From: Xylona heveae TC161
Lineage: Eukaryota; Ascomycota; Xylonomycetes; Xylonales; Xylonaceae
Assembly (NCBI RefSeq): GCF_001619985.1
Contig: NW_017264203.1
Location: 186,001-250,000 of the forward strand
Length of the DNA stretch: 64,000 bases
Reading direction: 5' to 3'
Position numbers and translations under genes: made by a program. The notes beneath the pieces were generated by a model. The model was not told where the DNA came from. It made no database searches and worked only from the letters and a program-made list of their open reading frames with translations. This document shows, piece after piece, positions 58,268 to 64,000 of the stretch (positions are counted from its first letter, which is position 1; each line of letters begins with the position of its first letter).

Positions 58268-59641
58268 TGCGTTTGTTTGTTGTCGTGTATGGTACTCTGT
58301 ATGTGAAGATATTCTGAAACGGAGACGAAAGGGACAGAGATATGGAGAGAAACAGAGCAGAGACTCCAAAAACGATTCGATGCCTGACTATAGAGTATAT
58401 CGCTTTTAAATATATTGCAGTGATGATGTTTGATTTGAACCTTATTGTCTCAAGTTGTATAAGGAAAGGTCTGTTGTGCAGTCTCAAGACACAAGATGCG
58501 TTGATGCTCATTTGAGACCCTGTGGTCGTAGCCCCGCTTCAGATAACTGTACCTTGCCCCTCGCCCCACGGACACTTTTCTAACTGGCCAGACTGCAGCG
58601 AATGGTGTAGTGTCACACAATCTGTATGGACGGGTGCTGGTCTAGTCCTTGCTGCAAGCCTGCAGGAAGAGAGTACCTCGCGCTTCCAGGTCTTCCCGAT
58701 AGAGTGACGACCCACATATCCTGGGAAATGTCCTAGTGGTACAGTGTACGGAGTGCAGTGTAGGTATTATCTGACGGTTAGACACGTGTACTAGAGTATA
58801 CCTGGTAGGTACTATCGTACTGTTAGTATGTGTTGTGGTAGTGCCGGCATAGAGGTGTCGGGCATGATATTGTGAGGAGTACTTGGTGGAGTATTATATG
58901 CAATGAAGATTAGTAGATTGTGATAATTCACGGACAGTCGACATTTGGAAGGGTCAGTATAGAAAAGGTTCTATGGAGTATGTGTGAATAGAAGATTGAG
59001 GGGATATTGGGCGGAACTCGTGATTGAGGTAGAATGTAATCAGTGTTATCTCGTGATATTACTGCTTATGGTATATGTTAGTTTTGGTAATTTGTATGAA
59101 TTGCAAAGAGCTATTAATTTTAAATGAAGTATTAACAGTCGAATTATATCTACGAATTTATTAAATGAATGTTAAAAAAGTCAGAGTAGGGCTGTGACTA
59201 TATTGCAGGTTGAGGTGATGTTGATAGCGGAATATTCCGGGAATGACGTACAAGGGCAAGACGACAAAGTCAAGATGCTTTGATAGATGCTGAACCTACA
59301 GTAAACAAAAATAATAGTTTACATGAATCCTTATCTAGCAATGAAAGGAAAAGAATGAATTAAATATCAAGCTCTTAATGAAGGACAAACGACAGAATGT
59401 GGTGACGGCTGACAACCTCGGCACGGGAGATTCACATGGTCGCCAAACCCCGGATTTCGCGAATCTGCGGGCCGGACCCTTTTCTCCATTCTCCATTCTC
59501 CACACTGCCCTCATTACTGTCAGCTTCCACTACGAGATACCGTGTGTATAAGTCAACCAATTTAGAGCATTACTATGCTTTATATACCGTCATGAAACGA
59601 AAACTGCCTTTGATATCATCATAAAGGAAACACTGACTGCC
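58268..59641. promoter_or_regulatory. Divergent intergenic, BLOC-1 subunit 1 / ABC transporter
   Basis: 1.37 kb without a gene. A CACGTG palindrome occurs at about 58784. Around 58735-58890 are imperfect GTAC/TAGGTA-rich direct and inverted repeats, and 58900-59350 is strongly A+T-rich. Promoters of both flanking genes should lie at the ends. Confidence 0.5.
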
Positions 59642-61970
59642 ATGGCGGTCCACTCCAAGCTACTCCATCCCTCGCTGACCTCGGAGCGCTCCATCAAGAG
59701 CTTAGTCTCAGAGTTCAGCAACCTCTACCTGCGCAATCGAACAAGAATTTCTCGCGCAGTCTACCTGACCTTGTTTGTCGCCTTGGCTCATCGCATACGA
59801 AATGCCATTGCCGAACAAAAAGCTGCTTCGGCTCGTCTGGCGCAGTCCCGTCGGCGCCCGAAAACCGGTTCCACCCCTGCCGAGGGAGATGCGAGGAAAA
59901 AGGTCGAGATTAATCGCGAATTCTTCAGGAACCTCTTGCGCTTGCTCAAGATTGTCATACCGGGATGGAAGAGCAAAGAGCTGAGGCTGCTCATCAGCCA
60001 TAGCATATTCCTTGTCATACGCACCCTGCTCAGTTTATATGTTGCCGAGCTAGACGGACGGCTTGTGAGTAATCTTGTACGAGGCAGAGGCAGGGATTTC
60101 TTGCTAGGAATAGTATGGTGGATGCTTGTCGCGGTTCCTGCTACCTTTACCAATTCCATGGTGAGTTCCAATACATTTGAAAACTAAGCCTTTCTTGCTG
60201 GAGGACACTGTAGAACTGATTTGGTTTGGACAGTTGTCTTATCATCAATGCAAACTTGCGCTTCAGTACCGTACCCGACTGACTACCTATATACACGACA
60301 AATACCTCTCGAAAATGACATACTATACCCTGTCGGCCTTGGACGACCGGATAAAGAATGCCGACCAGCTTATCACGGTTGACGTTTCCAAATTCTCAAA
60401 CAGCCTCGCCGAGCTCTATTCAAATCTGGCAAAACCGATTCTTGATATGGCAATATACAACTACTCATTGTCAAAGAGTGTTGGCGGTGAAGGCCTGTTC
60501 ATGATGAGCTTGCTCGTGCAGATATCAGCCAATGTCATGCGTGCATTGACCCCGCCGTTTGGAAAATACGTTGCAGACGAGGCGCGGCTGGAGGGAGAGT
60601 TCCGCTTCCAACATTCGCGGTTGATTGACTATAGTGAAGAGGTTGCGCTCTATGCCGGCCACGAAGCGGAAAAGGATACCTTGGACAAAGGCTACTTTAC
60701 GCTGATCAAGCATGTCAATCGCATTCTGCGAAAGAGATTCTATCATGGAGTCATGGAGGATTTTGTCATCAAATATTTCTGGGGCGCATTGGGCTTGATG
60801 CTCTGCAGTGTTCCCGTGTTCTTCAAAATCCCCGGCGCAGCAAGTTCCAGCATGGGAGATCGGACAGAAAGTAAGCATCCCGTGCAATTTTTTTTCCCCC
60901 TTACGTAGATGGCAATACTGATTGAATCTTGCAGACTTTGTGACGAATCGTAGAATGCTACTCTCCTCTTCTGATGCCTTTGGTCGAGTCATGTTCTCCT
61001 ACAAGGAAATCACCGAGCTGGCGGGCTACACCGCCAGAGTGTCGAGCTTGCTCAATGTCATGGACGATGTTCGGGCAGGCCAGTTTGAGAAGAAGCTCGT
61101 CTCCTCTGCTGGCACTGAGGAGAACGCGGCCGTCCTGCAAGGCCGTGGAGAAGTTTCCGAAGGCGAGGACATTGAGTTCGTCAATGTCCCAATTGTCTCG
61201 CCCAATGGTGATGTGCTCGTCCGCAAGCTCAGCTTCTCAGTCAAGCCGGGTGAGCATCTGCTCATCGTTGGTCCCAACGGTTGCGGAAAGTCTTCGCTTT
61301 TTAGGATTCTTGGTGGGTTGTGGCCCGTGTATGGTGGCACCGTACGAAAACCACCCTTTTCAGACATTTTCTATATTCCGCAACGGCCATATCTTTCACA
61401 TGGTAGCTTAAGGCAACAAATAATATATCCCGACGGAATGCGAGAGATGCGCGACAAAGGTGTCACGGACGACGATCTGTACCAGATATTAATGAAGGTC
61501 GAGATTGAGTCGATTGTTGAGCGCGAAGGCGGCTGGGATGCTGAGCAAGAATGGCGTGACGTCTTATCGGGCGGCCTGCAACAGCGGGTTGCAATGGCCC
61601 GGCTCTTCTACCATGCGCCAAAATACGCCATTCTCGATGAATGCACCAGTAGTGTCACGCTCGAGATTGAGCGCGTCATGTACGAAACGGCCAAGGAGTT
61701 GGGCGTCACGCTCATGACCGTCAGTCATCGACGAAGTCTCTGGAAATATCATTCCAATATTCTCCAGTTTGATGGGCAAGGAAACTATATTTTTACCCGC
61801 CTCGATGCTGAAAGGAGATTGGAACTCGAAGAGTAAGTATAGTTGCTTCTCGGTTCTGATTTACTGCCTGTTTCAAAGCTGACAGTTCCTATAGCGAGAA
61901 AGAAGACCTTGAGCTTCAACTTCGGGCTGTGCCTGAAATTGAACGAAGAATTGCTGAACTCAGCAGCTGA
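59642..61970 (+). CDS. Peroxisomal ABC half-transporter, ABCD family (Pxa1/Pxa2 type)
   Basis: ABCD half-transporters import long-chain acyl-CoA into peroxisomes for beta-oxidation, acting as Pxa1-Pxa2 heterodimers in yeast. Exons: 59642-60160, 60234-60870, 60935-61832, 61895-61970, giving 709 residues. The membrane domain comes first, with the family EAA-like block [18 protein letters not shown]. The ATPase domain follows: Walker [10 protein letters not shown], signature [15 protein letters not shown], Walker [10 protein letters not shown], and switch His in TVSHRRSL. The signature has Leu where most ABC proteins have Gln or Glu, which I recall as normal for one fungal ABCD branch. The C-terminus continues past the ATPase domain into a charged helix ([18 protein letters not shown]). 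The choice between Pxa1 and Pxa2 is not made here. The length is normal for a half-transporter. Confidence 0.95.
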
Positions 61971-62931
61971 GATGTATGAGCGTTGTTTTGAGATATACCT
62001 GCACGGTTATATATGTGCTTGCGACATCCCTCATTCAACCACGCCACGCGTTAAGAGTTCTTGCCGGTCAGAAGCATGGGAGTCATTTTGGGAATATAAC
62101 AAATTCATCTGGCGTCGGATTTGGATTAGCACTTGAAGCAGGTCTTTGGACCGTGACATATCATTAGGAGTATATGGGCTTGAATATTTGAAAGCGTTGC
62201 GGATGGGTGCAAGGAAGGGATGACAGCATATGAAACGGGAATAAATTTTTGTTGATGTCAGAGTAGAACTCAGTCAAATATTGTGATTATAATTTTTTTT
62301 GGTAAAATAGAATATTATTGATCTGTTCTGGAATTGAGTGTATGTAGTGCCGATAATGGTTGGCTTCCTCTTGTGTCTTCGGTCGTGGTGACCAAAACAC
62401 GGAGTTTTGATGGTTCCGAGCTCTACGGTTCGGCCCATACCGCCTTCTTCAATCAATCAACATCAACTTTCCATTTTGAGCTCCCTGCTCCCTCTGTTGT
62501 CGCGTCTATCCCAGGATTCCCCTGCGCATCTATCAGCATTTATGACTGCTATCAATCAAATGTAGCGAATTCTACATCGGACGCTCCGTCAATTTCATTT
62601 TCATTTTTCGTGCATCGCATTGCATCGCACCGCATCGCGCATTACATTGCATCAACTGGACATGAACACGCCGGCGTGAGCTCCTTGTTACGACCATCTG
62701 ACTATTTTGTCCAGCATTTCCGCGATACCAACACGCATAGCGGCTTGAAGCATCCTTTTCAGTCATTGACGCATTTCCGAAATCCACTGCTCGAATTCAG
62801 TGTAAACACTATTTGTGTATAACCACGACAGATTGAATACAAGGCACTTGTCATCAAAAGAAACGGCTATACGAACCTACTTTTGCAACGCGACCAAGCC
62901 AGCGGGCGCCTGAGCTGCTGTTGCAGTCAAA
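61971..62931. promoter_or_regulatory. Intergenic between the ABC transporter and the dynactin subunit
   Basis: 0.96 kb with no supported gene. A GCATCGCATTGCATCGCACCGCATCGC run of imperfect 5-bp CATCG/CATTG repeats lies at about 62613-62652, in the presumed promoter or leader of the downstream gene. Confidence 0.5.
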
Positions 62932-64000
62932 ATGGCTGATGCCACGCCCCTAGAACCCGGACAGACGGTCGAGCTGTCCGATGGACGCGTCGGATACATA
63001 CACTTTGTTGGCACCACGCACTTTGCGCCTGGAGAATGGGTGGGCATTGAGTTAGAGGAAGCCACGGGAAAGAATGACGGCGCTGTGCAAGGACAGAGAT
63101 ATTTTGAGTGCGAGCCTGGGTATGGCATGTTTGTCCGGCCGACAGTTGCACGAGTTATTGGGATGGCACCTCCCACGAGAGAAATGTTACCACTTGCGCA
63201 GCCTTCGCCATCCCCAGCACCAAGACCAGCAGCCTCTTCGTTGAATTTAAAGGGTAGACCGCAAAGTTTGCAGGTACAAGCCTCAAGGAAGCCAAGCGTG
63301 ACAGACCTGATGGCGGGCAAGAGGCAGAGTATGACGGTGAAGTCTGCCAAGGGAGCAGCGGCGGCAGCACCGCCTGCGGTATGTCTCCTTTTATTGGTGC
63401 CATATAGCGCAAGATAGATTACTGACTTGTGACCGCAGTCGCCAACTCGGCCTGCTTCGAAACCTCTTGCTCCTACTCCGAACCCACGTGTCCCGTCTAC
63501 TGCTCGAACAAATACCCCTAACACGTCGCGAACGACTAGCCGCGCTTCGACCGCTGCTGCGCCGACGTCCATGGGCCCCCCGTCCCGGACTACTCGGCCA
63601 GGTGCAAACCCTGTCCTCACTGCTCCGCGTACCGTTTCTACAACCGCTGCTCCGTCATTGAGGACTAGGACAAGTACAATAGGCCAGCCTGCGCTGCGGC
63701 CTGAGGCAGTTCGGCGACTTAGCTCATTTGATCGTCGAAGCCAAGCCAGCGATGGAAGCGCACGAAACTCTCAGGATGAACAAACCGTTTCAAAAGCAGC
63801 GAGTCCACGCGAGGATCAGGTTCCTGAGGCACCAGCACCAGCATCAAGAAGAGCTATCCCGCCATTGCTTCGAAATTCATCCGCCGTAAGCCGCCAGACG
63901 AGCTCGTCAAGCATCAATTCCGCCGCCCAGGATAGCGTTGCTTCTCGAAAAGTGTCTGCAGATCATACAGCGCTAAATAAGGAGGTGGAGGATCTCAAGA
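62932..64000 (+). CDS. nudM: Dynactin p150-Glued-type subunit with CAP-Gly domain (3' end cut)
   Basis: p150/NudM (Ro-3 in Neurospora) links dynein to microtubules and cargo and is needed for nuclear migration in hyphae. Exon 1 is 62932-63378; exon 2 starts at 63439 and runs off the right edge. The CAP-Gly domain is residues ~8-75: VELSDGRVGYIHFVGTTHFA, GEWVGIELEEATGKNDGAVQ with the GKNDG motif that binds EEY/F tails, and YFECEPGYGMFVRP. A Ser/Thr/Pro/Arg-rich basic linker of ~250 residues follows, as in p150, and the visible end (LNKEVEDLK) looks like the start of the long coiled coil. A CLIP-170-type protein is the main alternative. Everything after residue ~336 is outside the window. Confidence 0.87.

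Noticed and set aside
61561-61590. The Leu in LSGGLQQR as a loss-of-function change in the ABC signature
   Set aside because: I recall the same residue in fungal ABCD relatives, and Walker A, Walker B and switch His are intact, so it is likely the normal form.

Overview
The window is a stretch of a filamentous ascomycete genome (Pezizomycotina, most likely Eurotiomycetes). The signs are short GT-AG introns of about 50-100 nt, compact one-gene-after-another packing on both strands, intron-bearing tRNA genes, and a set of fungal proteins (Mus7, HbrB, PtaB, Rxt3, Gon7). Eighteen protein genes and two tRNA genes can be supported. No transposon, LTR element, rRNA, CRISPR or integrated virus was recognised. 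Exon coordinates were worked out by eye from splice sites and frame continuity. Every complete multi-exon model has a total length divisible by three.

Layout. 1-6179 (+): 3' part of mus7/MMS22 (replication-fork repair), cut by the left edge. 6625-8658 (-): V-ATPase subunit B in nine exons, one only 20 nt long. 9195-10444 (-): HMG-CoA lyase, head to head with DPH1 (10736-12304, +). 13278-16122 (-): SPX-domain low-affinity phosphate transporter. 17476-18615 (+): thioredoxin-reductase-like flavoprotein with a signal-type N-terminus. 19203-22838 (+): Vps39/Vam6. 23498-23794 (-): Gon7 (KEOPS). 24438-28418 (+): HbrB (TORC2). 28419-31194: long gene-poor stretch. 31195-34357 (+): PtaB, a LIM-domain-binding protein. 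34358-38723: T-rich gene-poor stretch with a tRNA-Asp and a tRNA-Glu gene, both with introns. 38724-41456 (-): membrane-anchored alpha/beta hydrolase. 43195-45510 (-): unrecognised 751-residue protein. 45841-47422 (-): Btn1/CLN3. 47923-48723 (-) and 49505-50278 (+): a divergent pair made of a possible PD-(D/E)XK-like protein and a small kinase-fold protein, in locally A+T-rich DNA. 52285-56494 (+): Rxt3 (Rpd3L histone deacetylase complex). 57728-58267 (-): BLOC-1 subunit 1-like. 59642-61970 (+): peroxisomal ABC half-transporter. 62932 to the right edge (+): dynactin p150/NudM N-terminus.

Most genes are housekeeping and unrelated in pathway. Five do touch the vacuole/endolysosome (V-ATPase B, SPX transporter, Vps39, Btn1, BLOC-1 subunit), probably by chance. 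The least ordinary parts are the divergent kinase/nuclease-like pair, a phase-compatible alternative exon with its own ATG in rxt3, the degenerate CCGGA-core repeats downstream of BLOC1S1, the 9-bp minisatellite inside the unrecognised gene, and possible small minus-strand exons between hbrB and ptaB.
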